Source: Brienomyrus brachyistius (lineage: Eukaryota > Chordata > Actinopteri > Osteoglossiformes > Mormyridae). From it: a DNA stretch of 64,000 nucleotides. The stretch lies in the NCBI RefSeq assembly GCF_023856365.1, contig NC_064548.1, positions 3,261,001-3,325,000 on the forward strand, read 5' to 3'. Positions 21,001 to 29,142 of this stretch are shown in pieces. Below the pieces are notes generated by a model. It had not been told where the DNA came from. It did no database searches and saw only the letters and a program-made list of their open reading frames with translations. Position 1 is the first letter of the stretch; the number at the start of each line of letters is the position of its first letter. The translations under genes and the position numbers were made by a program.

Positions 21001-23446
21001 GGAGGAACACTATACATCTTCATCAGATAAGGATCTGGCTTTTAAAGTTATATTTATATTCATCAGATGAATAATACATTTCATTGCATATTTAATGCAT
21101 ATATCAAATGCATATTTAAATCACATTTTTGTTTTAATTATCGTCACGCAAAAGAACCTTTGTCAGGCTATATTTTTTCTGTCAATGAAATTAACACTGG
21201 AGGCAGTACCAGGTATCATGAGCTGGCATGAGGGCAAGCAAACAAACAGTTTCCATGGATTTTACTACCAAAAAATGTCTTTCAATGTAGTAAATCCCTT
21301 TAGATTTTTCCTTAACTAAGAAAACCTTTTAAGGGATTCTGTGCAACACCCGTAAATAAATCCCTCGGCTAATGAGAAATTAAATCTTAAGTGTCATACT
21401 TAAGGGGAAAACTTAAGGTGTTTTGTGCAACCGGCCCCTGGATCTTAGTTTTGATCCAGGACACTCGCAAAGTCTGGACTCTGACTTCACACTAAGTTTC
21501 TTGAGACCCCCCATCAGAGCCTCTATTGACCCCATAAAGATCACAGCATCAAGTTGGTAATACTAAACAACAAACCAAAGAAATATCTCTCAGAAATACT
21601 CAAGACATTACAGTTACAAAGTAGTGTTTCACATTTTTCCCTTCTGGAGACCAAACTAACCTCTTGACATGGCTGAGGAGTACCCAGCTGCTCGCACTGC
21701 TGTCATGGGCCGAGGCACTCCATCCTATGAAAAAGAAGGATGTAGTGAGACGACACAGACAGACAGGAGGAACATCCAGGCCAAATGAAGCACACAAGAG
21801 CATGGTCTGCTGAAGCCACCAACATTCAATCAGCCAACATTAGGCCAGTACGCACCTGTACAGAACCTGTCATGGGTCGACCCATAGATGAGATCATAGG
21901 TACCCGTGACTTTGTGTTTTATAAGAAGGAAAAAAAAACAGAAAAATCCCAGATGAATAAGTACACTTCATCAATAAATATCTAAATCAAAACATTATTG
22001 GTTATTCCATTTTAATTCAACAAATTACATTTGCATCACCGGTTTTGATTCTGATGAAATTAGGCGTGTGACTTACACATATCTTTCAGACCTCGGAAAT
22101 GACGGTTGTTTATTTTAAAAAATCCTTTTGAGAAAGAGTGCCTTTTCTACACCTGGGTAGCAAAAATATATAATTCAGACTATTCTTATTAGCTGTATTT
22201 TTTAATTTTTACAGCTACGTGGCTCAGCTATAGCTTGTTGGAAAGTTCCAAGAGAGTACAATTTCATGGTATGAGTATTTCTTATCATACTTTTTGCTAC
22301 CTGGGATGCTGAAAAGGCATTATATCTCAAAAGGAATTGGAAAAATAATAATAATAATAACATTTCTCTGCCCTGGAGAGTATGTATATGTACATGTACA
22401 TGCTAAATTTCATCAAAATCAAAAATGGTGATGGAAAAAACGTTTTGGAAATTTGTTGAATTTAGCATTTTCATAGTGACATGAGGCTTGGCTCAGTTAA
22501 GAATGTGAAAAGCTTATCTGTCTGACTGGCCATCGAAAGCTTTACTAACCAGCTTAGCCTTTAGGGATCTAAACATCACAGGAAACCCTCAATGATTCTT
22601 AAAAACATGGTAAGTGTTCACATCCAGTGTTGCCTAAGCAGGAGATGGAGGAAAAAGGGACCTTTCAAACACATTTCACTCACATTAAATGCTGTCCCCA
22701 GGACCCGTGCTCCAACTGCAGTACCAGGAAACTTTGCGGTCATCTGAGAAAGAAACCAGTATTCTGGTAAATTATACCCGTGCTTCATAGACCTGGTTCT
22801 GGGAAGATGGTATCCAGAAGGTAATTAGAAGTTTGCATGAATTCATGAATCTTGAATAGGACAAGCTGTTACAGAAAACGGATGGATGGATGGATGGATG
22901 GATGGATGGACATCTAAGTATAGCAGTACAATGACACAATGATCCAACATTACCGGAGGCCGCCTTCCATGGCTCGTCCGCAGTGCTTGTTGGAAGCCAA
23001 CATCATTGTCAAGCTCCTGAAAACATGCAATGGTGTTTAAGAATACTATGACCTTTGACACTGATTGACTGTTACAGTATAGTCTCACCTGATTGATCAA
23101 AGTATATGACTTTTGGGTGCATAAGTAAGTAACTAAAATTTATTTATAAAGTGCCATTCACAGACAAGAGGTCACAAAGTGCTGTATAGCAAAAACACTT
23201 TAAAATACCATCAAGTTAAAAAATAAACAAGTAAAAAATGTTTTAAACTTTAATATTTCGGTATATAAAAGTACAGGAACATAATAGTAGATTCCTTTCT
23301 GTAAGTCTCCTTAGTTATACAGTAAGTCCTTAACCACTGTAACAACCCAGTGGCCCTACCTCAGTGTCAAATGTCGGATTGTAGTCATTATATCCCGAAT
23401 ACAAATCATCGTCTTCCTCTCCAGCTAGGTGGACGTTTTCCATCAT
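4373..23446 (-). CDS. ift88: ift88, intraflagellar transport 88 (25-exon coding span)
   Basis: IFT88 is the TPR scaffold of the IFT-B core complex. It carries cargo toward the ciliary tip and is needed to build cilia. I reassembled the minus-strand coding sequence exon by exon: all 25 exons have AG acceptors and GT donors, and phases match at every junction, giving 2475 nt (824 residues plus stop), the usual vertebrate length. The N-terminus is acidic ([14 protein letters not shown]) and is followed by short low-complexity exons containing GRPMT and [10 protein letters not shown] motifs. A charged helix lies at about residues 135-160, and TPR helices run from about 165 to 700 (for example [14 protein letters not shown] and [10 protein letters not shown]). 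The tail is basic then acidic and ends in ELGDDLLPE. Two consecutive ATGs open the frame; the first was taken. No frameshift or internal stop was seen, so the gene looks intact. Two optional micro-exons at 7673-7711 and 6516-6560 are listed separately. Introns are packed with transposons. Confidence 0.96.
5136..5177. repeat. GACA/GGAC/GATA tetranucleotide microsatellite
   Basis: A run of GACA, GGAC and GATA tetranucleotides, lying just 3' of AATAAAATA in the last ift88 intron. The rest of that intron (4495-5320) shows nothing recognisable. Confidence 0.85.
5321..5434 (-). CDS. ift88: ift88 coding exon 24
   Basis: 114 nt, encoding [20 protein letters not shown] and [17 protein letters not shown]. 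The GERLSAKLR and NEPYEAS motifs match the IFT88 C-terminal tail. Acceptor TTCCTCAG, donor GTGAGA. Confidence 0.95.
6180..6320 (+). repeat. Degenerate SINE-like repeat
   Basis: It contains GTGTGCATCTTCTCCCC, GGTTTCCTC, CTGCAATGGACTGGCACC and CAGGGTGTTTCCC, a decayed form of the SINE body seen elsewhere in the window. Confidence 0.5.
6516..6560 (-). CDS. ift88: ift88 candidate cassette exon B (45 nt)
   Basis: A 15-codon micro-exon with a strong pyrimidine tract and acceptor (CTTCTGTTAG) and donor GTATGC. Phase is 1-1. It adds [15 protein letters not shown], sharing the STPP-(K/R)-K core with exon A 1.1 kb upstream in transcript order. It may be a mutually exclusive or independently included duplicate of A. 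Confidence 0.6.
6980..7009. repeat. CA microsatellite
   Basis: About 15 CA units in the ift88 intron between cassette exons A and B. Confidence 0.95.
7673..7711 (-). CDS. ift88: ift88 candidate cassette exon A (39 nt)
   Basis: A 13-codon micro-exon. The acceptor (CATCCAG) follows a pyrimidine-rich tract and the donor is GTATGA. Phase is 1-1, so inclusion or skipping keeps the frame. With split codons it adds [13 protein letters not shown]. It closely resembles exon B. Standard human and mouse IFT88, as I recall it, goes straight from the REGSAS segment to the DSG segment, so this is probably alternatively spliced. It is predicted from sequence only. Confidence 0.6.
8290..8462 (-). repeat. 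Degenerate tRNA-type SINE segment
   Basis: Contains ACAAGGGCCCACTAAC, GGACTCAAACTAGGACCTTC and GCAAAGGCTTAACCCA. Reversed, these resemble the tRNA-like head of a V-SINE-type fish repeat. Confidence 0.4.
8464..8524 (-). CDS. ift88: ift88 coding exon 23 (basic tail)
   Basis: 61 nt, encoding [20 protein letters not shown], a basic, serine-rich, probably disordered segment. It ends in phase 1, which both downstream cassette exons and coding exon 24 can accept. Confidence 0.93.
8860..8966 (-). CDS. ift88: ift88 coding exon 22
   Basis: 107 nt, encoding [20 protein letters not shown] and a lysine-rich helix, [14 protein letters not shown]. Donor GTAGGG, phase 0. Confidence 0.96.
9096..9161 (-). 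CDS. ift88: ift88 coding exon 21
   Basis: 66 nt, encoding [20 protein letters not shown] and E, the last TPR helix B. Donor GTAAAG. Confidence 0.95.
9593..9645 (-). CDS. ift88: ift88 coding exon 20
   Basis: 53 nt, encoding [17 protein letters not shown], with split codons on both sides. Acceptor TTTGCAG, donor GTAAGA. Confidence 0.95.
9736..9851 (-). CDS. ift88: ift88 coding exon 19 (TPR)
   Basis: 116 nt, encoding [20 protein letters not shown] and [18 protein letters not shown]. The acceptor at CTCCCAG was chosen over the nearer TTTAG because only it supplies the SFR residues and keeps the phase. Confidence 0.95.
11074..11224 (-). CDS. ift88: ift88 coding exon 18 (TPR)
   Basis: 151 nt, encoding [20 protein letters not shown] and then [20 protein letters not shown], ending FQYYYE. 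Donor GTAGGT. Confidence 0.96.
11513..11621 (-). CDS. ift88: ift88 coding exon 17 (TPR)
   Basis: 109 nt, encoding [20 protein letters not shown] and [15 protein letters not shown]. The donor is GTATCC, weaker than its neighbours. The upstream intron holds a Tc1 element with a nested SINE. Confidence 0.94.
11750..13465 (+). mobile_element. Tc1-like transposon, decayed, in ift88 intron
   Basis: The left end has AATATTGGCACCCCTC and the right end has its inverse (GGGTGCCAAT). The transposase 3' half at 12952-13209 shows [14 protein letters not shown] and [19 protein letters not shown], the second Asp and the final acidic residue of the DDE triad. A following frame has [18 protein letters not shown]. 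Frameshifts and a SINE insertion at 12599-12925 inactivate it. Confidence 0.8.
12599..12925 (-). repeat. tRNA-type SINE with target-site duplication
   Basis: Reversed, it starts GGTGGCCTGGTGGCACAG, TGGTTAGCGCTGCTGCCTCA, a pol III A-box-like head. It continues through CCACAGTGCAAAAGTG and ends in a short GGTGATGG tail. A 13-bp duplication (AATNCCAGAACAT) flanks it at 12586-12598 and 12926-12938. Confidence 0.85.
13557..13580. repeat. GT microsatellite
   Basis: About 12 GT units just 5' (plus strand) of ift88 coding exon 16. Confidence 0.95.
13631..13817 (-). CDS. ift88: ift88 coding exon 16 (TPRs)
   Basis: 187 nt, encoding [20 protein letters not shown], then the next repeat with [18 protein letters not shown]. 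These are two consecutive canonical TPRs. Phase 1 donor GTAAAC. Confidence 0.97.
14350..14436 (-). CDS. ift88: ift88 coding exon 15 (TPR)
   Basis: 87 nt, phase 0-0, encoding [20 protein letters not shown] and TNLSFLYFL. Acceptor GTTTTCAG, donor GTGAGA. Confidence 0.95.
14902..15001 (-). CDS. ift88: ift88 coding exon 14 (TPR)
   Basis: 100 nt, encoding [20 protein letters not shown] and [13 protein letters not shown]. Donor GTAAAC, phase 0. Confidence 0.95.
15086..15172 (-). CDS. ift88: ift88 coding exon 13
   Basis: 87 nt, encoding [20 protein letters not shown] and ASFAAGFD, with the Trp codon split across the junction. Acceptor TTACCACAG, donor GTGAGA. Confidence 0.94.
15367..15437 (-). CDS. 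ift88: ift88 coding exon 12
   Basis: 71 nt, encoding [20 protein letters not shown] plus EREr at the junction. It is a linker helix between TPR blocks. Confidence 0.94.
16057..16288 (-). CDS. ift88: ift88 coding exon 11 (two TPRs)
   Basis: 232 nt, the largest exon. It encodes [20 protein letters not shown], then a second repeat with [14 protein letters not shown], and ends in KYTPSN. Phase 0 donor GTGAGT. Confidence 0.96.
16360..16752. mobile_element. hAT-type MITE with perfect 8-bp TSD
   Basis: 393 bp. The ends are inverted (AGGGCTGAACAATTT at the left, its complement AAATTGTTCAGCCCT at the right). AAGTGAAC is duplicated exactly at 16352-16359 and 16753-16760. An 8-bp duplication is the hAT hallmark. 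It is AT-rich inside with palindromic AATCGCGATT motifs and has no ORF. Confidence 0.88.
17017..17131 (-). CDS. ift88: ift88 coding exon 10 (TPR)
   Basis: 115 nt, encoding [19 protein letters not shown] and [10 protein letters not shown], one TPR unit. Donor GTGAGC. Confidence 0.95.
17388..17490 (-). CDS. ift88: ift88 coding exon 9 (TPR)
   Basis: 103 nt, encoding [19 protein letters not shown] followed by [16 protein letters not shown], a clear TPR helix pair. It ends in phase 1 with donor GTAAGC. Confidence 0.95.
17571..17675 (-). CDS. ift88: ift88 coding exon 8
   Basis: 105 nt, phase 0-0. It encodes [19 protein letters not shown], completing the first TPR, and ends in DLTYS. Donor GTAAGT. 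Confidence 0.95.
17997..18045. repeat. Long CA microsatellite
   Basis: About 24 CA units, only 45 bp from the donor of ift88 coding exon 7 (intron side). Shorter CA runs lie near 17700 and 17838. Confidence 0.95.
18090..18180 (-). CDS. ift88: ift88 coding exon 7 (charged helix)
   Basis: 91 nt, encoding [19 protein letters not shown] and the start of the first helical repeat ([11 protein letters not shown]). It probably forms a short coiled coil leading into the TPR region. Acceptor CCTCTCAG, donor GTAGGT. Confidence 0.94.
18285..18650 (+). mobile_element. hAT (ZBED-type) transposase scrap
   Basis: The frame at 18395-18604 reads [20 protein letters not shown] and then [20 protein letters not shown]. 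This matches the region after the BED finger in Ac/ZBED-like hAT transposases (VEDKGF.RL...LEPRY..PSRRYF). The outer parts (GGTATCAGTATC near 18301; GGGTATCAG near 18624) are not perfect inverted repeats. It lies within an ift88 intron. Confidence 0.6.
18847..18916 (-). CDS. ift88: ift88 coding exon 6
   Basis: 70 nt, encoding [19 protein letters not shown] and then a short acidic end. FDPLGQS is a family signature. The preceding 2.7-kb intron carries an L2 LINE, a second LINE and a MITE. Confidence 0.92.
18955..19170 (+). repeat. V-SINE-like tRNA-derived repeat
   Basis: It contains GGTTAGGGAAGCGCACTTG, TAATCGAAAATCCCCGAC (decayed B box), GCAAGGCACCACTGAGGT and GCTCCCCAGGCGCTG, a familiar fish tRNA-derived SINE layout. 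Confidence 0.65.
19450..20455 (+). mobile_element. L2-type LINE, 3' part
   Basis: It begins inside the RT palm ([10 protein letters not shown], reading about 19460-19500). A 210-codon frame (19530-20162) follows with [40 protein letters not shown] and VCWGCGSS, the thumb and C-terminal region of fish L2 elements. The 3' end has CAATGTGGGATCAATAAAAT and a short TATC tail. A frameshift lies near 19530. Confidence 0.8.
20460..21560 (-). mobile_element. LINE fragment split by a TIR element
   Basis: The flanks (20460-20698 and 21438-21560) share the decayed LINE sequence seen at 39.7-40.5 kb, for example ATGTCTCGCAGTCATCCAGC and GATCCAGGACACTC versus TATCCAGGACACCTG. Both are in minus orientation. 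Coding capacity is lost. Confidence 0.55.
20699..21437. mobile_element. 739-bp TIR element (MITE)
   Basis: Terminal inverted repeats of about 22 bp (GGGCCAGTTGCACAAAACACC versus GGGCCGGTTGCACAAAACACC, one mismatch) are flanked by a CTG duplication (20696-20698 and 21438-21440). No transposase frame lies inside. The 3-bp duplication would fit Harbinger- or CACTA-like transposons, but the superfamily is not certain. Confidence 0.8.
21661..21724 (-). CDS. ift88: ift88 coding exon 5
   Basis: 64 nt, ending in phase 1. It encodes [21 protein letters not shown]. Acceptor TTCATAG, donor GTTAGT. Confidence 0.92.
21856..21909 (-). CDS. ift88: ift88 coding exon 4
   Basis: 54 nt, phase 0-0, encoding [18 protein letters not shown]. 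The GRPMTG motif is conserved in IFT88. Acceptor CACAAAG (a weak pyrimidine tract), donor GTGCGT. Confidence 0.88.
22684..22743 (-). CDS. ift88: ift88 coding exon 3
   Basis: 60 nt, phase 0-0, starting with [16 protein letters not shown]. Acceptor TTTCTCAG, donor GTGAGT. Confidence 0.92.
22880..22910. repeat. GGAT microsatellite
   Basis: About eight GATG units in an ift88 intron, possibly the tail of a decayed SINE. Confidence 0.9.
22954..23016 (-). CDS. ift88: ift88 coding exon 2
   Basis: 63 nt, phase 0-0. It encodes [21 protein letters not shown], typical of the IFT88 N-terminal region. Acceptor TTTTCAG, donor GTAATG. Confidence 0.93.
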
Positions 23447-23458
23447 GGCAACGGATAA
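23360..23458 (-). CDS. ift88: ift88 coding exon 1 (codons 1-29)
   Basis: The exon includes 12 nt of 5'UTR; the start codon is at 23446-23444 and a second in-frame ATG follows directly. It encodes the acidic N-terminus, ending in DYNPTFDTE. The donor is GTAGGG and the exon ends in phase 0. Confidence 0.93.
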
Positions 23459-23778
23459 CTATTGACGGTTAAAAAATATTTTTCAGTATATATGTGATAA
23501 CTTCAAAAGTCATAGTCTAGCTGCATAAAATTAAGCATAAAATTATTTTAAAAACTTGTACTCAATTGCACTTCATGTACAAAACGTTATATTTCGACCC
23601 TAGCCATAAATACTAAAATGCATATATGAACAACACACAAATATACGAAGAGAACGTTATGCTACAATAATGAATCGCGATGAAGATACAATTTATACAT
23701 TTTCCTGCAAATCACTGTTTATTCGCAAGCAATGTTCAATATTGTCAACACAAAATGCCGCAGTTATTTAATGCTTAC

Positions 23779-23870
23779 CGATAACTTGCAAACTTGTGTG
23801 GCTTCGTTTACTCTCCAGCAGAAATAAGAAAAAAAATATTTTATACATATAAATTTTCTTCTACCGATAG
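23779..23870 (-). other. ift88: ift88 putative non-coding first exon
   Basis: On the minus strand a good donor (GTAAGC, G at 23778) follows a stretch with no long frame. The next exon has an AG acceptor 12 nt before the start codon, so 5'UTR is spliced. The upstream limit (transcription start) is a guess, and no TATA box is evident. Confidence 0.4.
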
Positions 23871-23879
23871 TAAGCTGTT

Positions 23880-24600
23880 ACCGGTAACTTAGCATGTTAG
23901 CCGTCTAAATGCTATTCAATGTGAAGCGAATGCAAAATTTTCTTACAAATGTTAAGTACATCTCTGGTTTCTTGGCTCTGGTATGTTTTAACAACTTCAC
24001 ATTTTCTGGGCGACAACTATTTAATAAAAGATATAAGACTAACTGGTTTCCTTGCTCTATAGCGACGTTTAAGAGAAAGCTTGTTTACAGTAAGAAAACC
24101 ATGCAGTCCCATAATGCAATAGACTGGGCGTAACCTTAAACTATTTTAGATACGTGGATTGGAGAATGGGTAAGTCATTCATTTTCAAAGGTGTCTTTAG
24201 ATGAAGTAATTGGTTAAGAACGAACTGTACCTGTTGCTAGGATACAGAAAAGGAGACTCTCTTACTGCACTTTCCCAGAAGCAAATTTCATTCGTGGTGA
24301 TTACACAGATTACAAGCAAGATATTGTCTTACGGGATATTTGATCGTTTTCTACGGAAGAGTATTAGGGCCACCTAAAAGGAAAAAATATAATGCATTTT
24401 GAGAGTCGAAACAAACTTTCTAGAAAAAAATCGAAAGTTAAACCAAAGAAACCTGTTAGTGACTGACTGTTGGAGGTGACTGTTGGACGACGCCATACAG
24501 ATGCCTCATATTCAGCTGATTTTTGGGTTCATTCCGCACAAAATGAAATCAACAAGGATACAACAAAGATTCCCAAACTTTTGAACCCAGGACACCAAAA
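23880..24600. other. ift88 upstream flank
   Basis: AT-rich single-copy-looking sequence. It must include the ift88 promoter (minus strand). I saw no TATA box, CpG-dense block or partner gene. Confidence 0.35.
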
Positions 24601-24790
24601 TAAAGGTGACCAGGGCTGGGTAGGGCATTCTGGAATGTATTCATCAATTCCAATCCAAATCAGGAAATAGAACTGTAGTTGGGATTGGGAAAAAAATGTG
24701 GCACAGAATTGGAATTGATTTCGAATTTCAAGGAGATTTAAATTTTAACTCCAGTTCCAGTTCCAATAGCCCCAACCCTAATGGTGACAG
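24600..24790. repeat. Small inverted-end MITE-like repeat
   Basis: CAGGGCTGGGTAGGG at the left and CCCCAACCCT near the right are roughly inverted, with AATTCCAATCC / GGAATTGATTTCGAATT palindromic content between. No clean duplication was found. Confidence 0.35.
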
Positions 24791-24834
24791 ACCTGTGACC
24801 AGCACTAGGTTTATATAAGTGGTCACCAACCTTT

Positions 24835-24985
24835 ATTTGGAGCGGAGTTTGCATGTTCTCCAGTGAGGTTTCCTACAGATGCTCCAGTTTCACCCCACAG
24901 TCCAAAAATGTGCTAAGGTGGATTGAAATTACTAAATGGTGTGTGAGTGTGTCTTGCAATGGGTTGGACATATACATATTCTATA
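24835..24985 (+). repeat. Degenerate SINE-like repeat
   Basis: GGAGTTTGCATGTTCTCC, CAGTTTCACCCCACAGTCC and TTGCAATGGGTTGGAC match the SINE body. The tail is lost. Confidence 0.55.
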
Positions 24986-25024
24986 TACCATCTTGCAATT
25001 CAGAACCCACTGTACTAGGAGACA

Positions 25025-25210
25025 TTATTTGTACAATTCTGATATCTCCCCTCGAAAATAAAATGCAGCCTAAAATTCTTGTACTATTATGATTTCATTC
25101 TCATGCAATTACCACTTTATTCTCGTAATATTAATCTACAACTTTATTATCATAATTTTATGACTTGATTCTTATAATATTATGACTTTATTCTCAAAAT
25201 CTCAGACTGT
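25025..25210. repeat. Degenerate 'TTTATTCTC' tandem block
   Basis: Imperfect reiterations of ACTTTATTCTCGTAATATTA-like units, a repeat style common inside fish DNA-transposon MITEs. 25210-26180 shows nothing else recognisable. Confidence 0.45.
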
Positions 25211-26179
25211 ATCCCCTCCATGTGGCCCTCATGCTCCATCATAGATTTCATTATTTTTTCCATCATTTTTAGATAGGACATTGGATATCAAATTTATATC
25301 TGAAGTAATCTATATCGTTGCATAAGGTGTTGATGTTGTTAGCGTACACGAATGCTCTCTTTTTTCGTGTACTTCAGAAGGATAAAGGATGGAACATTAG
25401 GCCATATATCTATTCCCATTGCTGAAGAGACCACCCCGTTTACTCTGTGCACCCTGTAATTAGGAGACGTAAAAAGGGGTTGTTTATTCACTGCAACCCA
25501 GTTATAGTGTCAATCCTTGTAAAGTTCACAAAGGACCATAATGCCCAATACAACTAAGGATAATGCAGGCATCATACTCACTGCAGCTGCTCCAAATGGG
25601 TAATCAGACTTCTCATAGGCCTATATGTAAACATAATTTTACATACTACCAGGGACATAGCTAAAAATGTTGAGCCCCCTAGGGAAATGTCAATGTCATA
25701 AAAAGGTCACTGTTGTTTTTGTAGTTGGATTTGCCAGTTCTTCTTTCAGACAGAACCAATTTTGAGAAATTCACCTTCTGAGGTTCTGGACAGCTCTTAA
25801 TTATTTTTCTTCATTATACAGGTCTCTATCATTGTTACTAAAAATGTTGAGGAACCTGGTCCCATTCTGTTCACATATTACAGCTAGTTTAGGTTGTGAT
25901 GAATATTTTGTATTAGGAGAATGCTGTATGGGGGCATTTCTAGACAGAAGGTTGTACTGTGATACACACAGAAATAAAGGAGGGACACAGCCCAAATGTT
26001 TTGCCCTTTAGTCATAAGGGCTAGATTTTGTGTATTTGGTAAACAACCTGCTTAACAGCGGAAGCAAGGTCCTGTCACCTCCATTATAGATCATTTGCCA
26101 TGGGTTTAGTGACACCTTAGATGTTATTACAAAGTTTTCATTTGATGATCACATAGATATGGAAAATTCATTCTCTGAA

Positions 26180-26345
26180 TCACTAAGCTGAGTTATTTTC
26201 CCTAAATTGCCTGTAATATGTGACTCTATGTGTTCTGTGATGGAGAGGCATCCTTCCCTGGGTGTTCCCTCCCCTTCTACCCTGTGTTTCCTAAAACTGG
26301 ATTCAGGTTCATTGTGACCCTGGATTTGGAATTGATGTATGGAAA
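26180..26345 (+). repeat. Degenerate SINE-like repeat
   Basis: AAATTGCCTGTAATATGTGA, TCTGTGATGGAGAGGCATCC and CTGGGTGTTCCCTCCCC are decayed forms of the common SINE body. Confidence 0.4.
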
Positions 26346-26369
26346 ATTGCCAATTTATCTAGTCTTTGG

Positions 26370-26580
26370 AATAGAATAGAATAGAATAGAATAGAATAGA
26401 ATAGAATAGTGCTATTTTATTGATCCCTATGGGGAAATTGTTTTTCACGCAACCTATCTTGCTCTCCATGAGATATCTGGACAAATGAACAGGTGAGAAC
26501 AAGCTTAGAGGTCACAGGTCAGGGCGAGCCAGTGTGCAGTGCTCCTTAAGGGTCTTGTTGGCCCTTGCTCAGGGGTCCAG
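26370..26580 (-). mobile_element. L2-type 3' end with AATAG tail
   Basis: The plus strand shows an (AATAG)n pentamer run (26370-26409) and then TTTTATTGATCCCTATGGGG. Reversed, that is the AGGGATCAATAAAAT end typical of fish L2 LINEs with a pentamer tail. No coding sequence remains. Confidence 0.55.
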
Positions 26581-28643
26581 TGGTGGCATCAGTCTGCCAG
26601 CCCTATGATTTACCTGTTGTGGAGTATATTCTGACGAGATGTATGGTGTATGGTGACGTGTTCAATGTCGCTCTTTACAGACTAGTTTGTTTTGTGTACG
26701 TTGTCTTGTTTGTGGGATCTTTTTTTCAGTCAATTTACATTCTAATTACCTACGACAGACACACACTTCTAAAAATCAGGGAATCAGTGCAACGAGATGC
26801 AATAGTTAGTGTTTTAGATCCGCAGTTAGTTGCTCACCCATGAGCAGCATGGCTGTCGCGACACAGCTGGTAGCACCAGTAGGATGCCTGCTTGGAGACG
26901 GAGCTGCAGGGCTGGCGTGCAAGTCAAAATGAAACACCGCAGGCTACGACCTCCGATGCCCTCCATCCTGGCCAACATTCGGTCTCTGGAAAAGAAATTT
27001 GACAAACTCCGAGGAAGACTTAAATTCCAAAGATAGTTGCGGAATGCTGCATATTCTGCTTCACGGAGATGTGGCTGATCACAAGCTGGACCACGCAGTT
27101 CAGCCGGAGGGATTTTAAATCTACTGCACCAATTGGACAGAATTATCCTGGAAGAAAAGAGGAGTTAGTGTATGCATTCTCATAAACAGCTCATGTTGCA
27201 CAAACATGGAATTACTTTCACAGAACTACACTCCAGACCTCAAGTTTATATTGGTCCCGGCCGTTCTACTTGCCCAGAGAGTTCTAACACTGTGTTTATG
27301 AGGGTAGTTTACATCCCACAGCAGGGTAACACACAGCCCACTCTGGACGAACTCTACCCAGTCATCATCAACTACGAGAACACATATCCAGAAGGACTGT
27401 TCATTGTTTCTGGTGATTTTAACCAGGCAGATTTGAGGACCGTTTACCCTAAATACCACCAGCACATCTCCTGCCCCACTCGTGGCCCTAACATGCTCGA
27501 CTGTTGCACACAGAGGAGCATACTGCTCTCTTCAGCACCTACACCTGGTCCTGTCAGGCCACACCCCCTTGCTGCTGCTTCCTGTTTACAAACCGAAACT
27601 GAAGAACAAGGTGATCAGTGACGCACATGGTACAGTGTTGGATGCAAGAAGCGAAGGACAAACTGCACTACTGTTTTGACTCTGTGGATTGGGAGATGTA
27701 CAGAGACTCATCCTCTGATTTGGAGTATGGCACAATGGTCACAGACTTCATCATAACCTGCATGGAACAATGCATTCCAACAGAAACTGCTTGTGCATTT
27801 CCCAATCAGCAACCGTGGATTAACTCTGAGATTTGTCACAAGATGCGTGAGCACATATGTGTTTTCCAGCACGGAGATAAGCAAAAGTACAAGAAATGTC
27901 GGTACAATCTTCAGAAAGCCATCAGAAGCACGAAACGTGAGTATAGCAGTAAAGTGGAGTCACAGTTAGCATTCACTGCTACTGGTGCATCTCTCCCTGA
28001 TGAACACGTTTTATGCATGATTTGAGCTCACAAACCCAGATCCACCAGCCTTGCCTGACATCAATTTCAGCGTCTTTGATGTGGGCATGAGAAGGACCTT
28101 TAACAGAACGAACACCCACAAAGCATGTGGTCAGCAAACGTCTGCTGTTTTCACATTTAACAATTTGCAGAGCTCAACAGTCCCCATCTGCTTCAAAAAC
28201 ACCATGAAACCATTGTTCCAGTCCAATGACCTAGCTTACTGACCTCCACCCTGGGGCACTAACCTCCATCACAATAAAGTGCTTTGAGAGGCTGGTGCTG
28301 GGACACATTAAGGACTCCATTCCAGAGAGTGTGGACCGCTGCAGTGCCAGGCTATGCCAGGCTGTTTTTTTGTGGATTACAGCTCTGCATTTAGTCATCC
28401 CCCCCAAGCTGATCCAGAAGCTACTGGGTCTGGGACTCAGTGCTACTCTGTGCAACTGGGTCGTGGAGTGTCTCACCAACAAACGACAAAGTACAGATTG
28501 GCAAAGTCACTTCATCCACCCTGACCCTCAACACTGGCACTCTGCAGGGAAGCATTCTGAGTCCGCTGCTGTACTCCTTGTTCACACATGACTGCATGGC
28601 TAGGCACAACTCCAACAACATAATTAAGTTTGCTGATGGCACC
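26540..28643 (+). mobile_element. L2-type LINE, decayed, cut by gypsy element
   Basis: The endonuclease region is recognisable (PSILANIRSLEKKFDKLRG at about 26960; GLFIVSGDFNQADLRTVYPK at about 27400; SCPTRGPNMLDCC), then RT pieces (LGLGLSATLCNWVVECLTNK; SPLLYSLFTHDC; IIKFADGT). Numerous stops occur. It stops exactly at the catalytic box where the gypsy LTR begins at 28644, and its continuation was not found on the other side of the gypsy element. Confidence 0.75.
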
Positions 28644-29142
28644 TGTGACGCCTGGACAATAAGGGAAGCAGGGATCCAGAAATGCGAACAACCCGAAGGT
28701 TTATTGGCAGCACAGAGATGGAGGTAATAGAGGGGAGAGCTAAAGAGAATAGTCGTAGAGCGTTAGCTGGGGTCCGATACCGAAAGATCTGTCCGACGAC
28801 TAAACACGGGACACGAAGACAAAGGGAGAAGGGGACAGGAGTAGCCGGTCTCAGCAGGGAAGGTTGTTCAGGTTCGGGAGCGGGTCTGGGGAGAGGAAGA
28901 GGACAAGGCAAGGTAAGTACACGAGGCAGACGGAGCAGGGAGGAAGCAAGGGGTAAACACAAGACAAGAGATCGCTTGGTAAGGCACATTTGCATGGCTC
29001 AATACTTCGCACTGAGCTGCCTGAGTCTCCTGCTTAAGAATGTCCTGTCATTAACGGCATGCGGAAACATCCGCCGGGCTCCACCTATGTAGGCGGGGCT
29101 ACCATGGAGTCTGCGGCAGGTCTGGTCTGCCCGGGCGTGACA
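28644..29142 (-). repeat. Chromovirus 3' LTR (499 bp, complete)
   Basis: On the minus strand it reads TGTCACGCC ... GGCGTCACA, with inverted TG...CA ends. It contains a TATA-like TTCTTAAG (29033-29040) and, 30 bp downstream, GCGAAGTATT (29001-29010), which is complementary to the sequence just after the 5' LTR. Confidence 0.9.

Noticed and set aside
28682..29092. Plus-strand frame with arginine/glycine-rich protein (also at 33357-33659)
   Set aside because: It is duplicated because it lies inside the two LTRs of the gypsy element, antisense to it.
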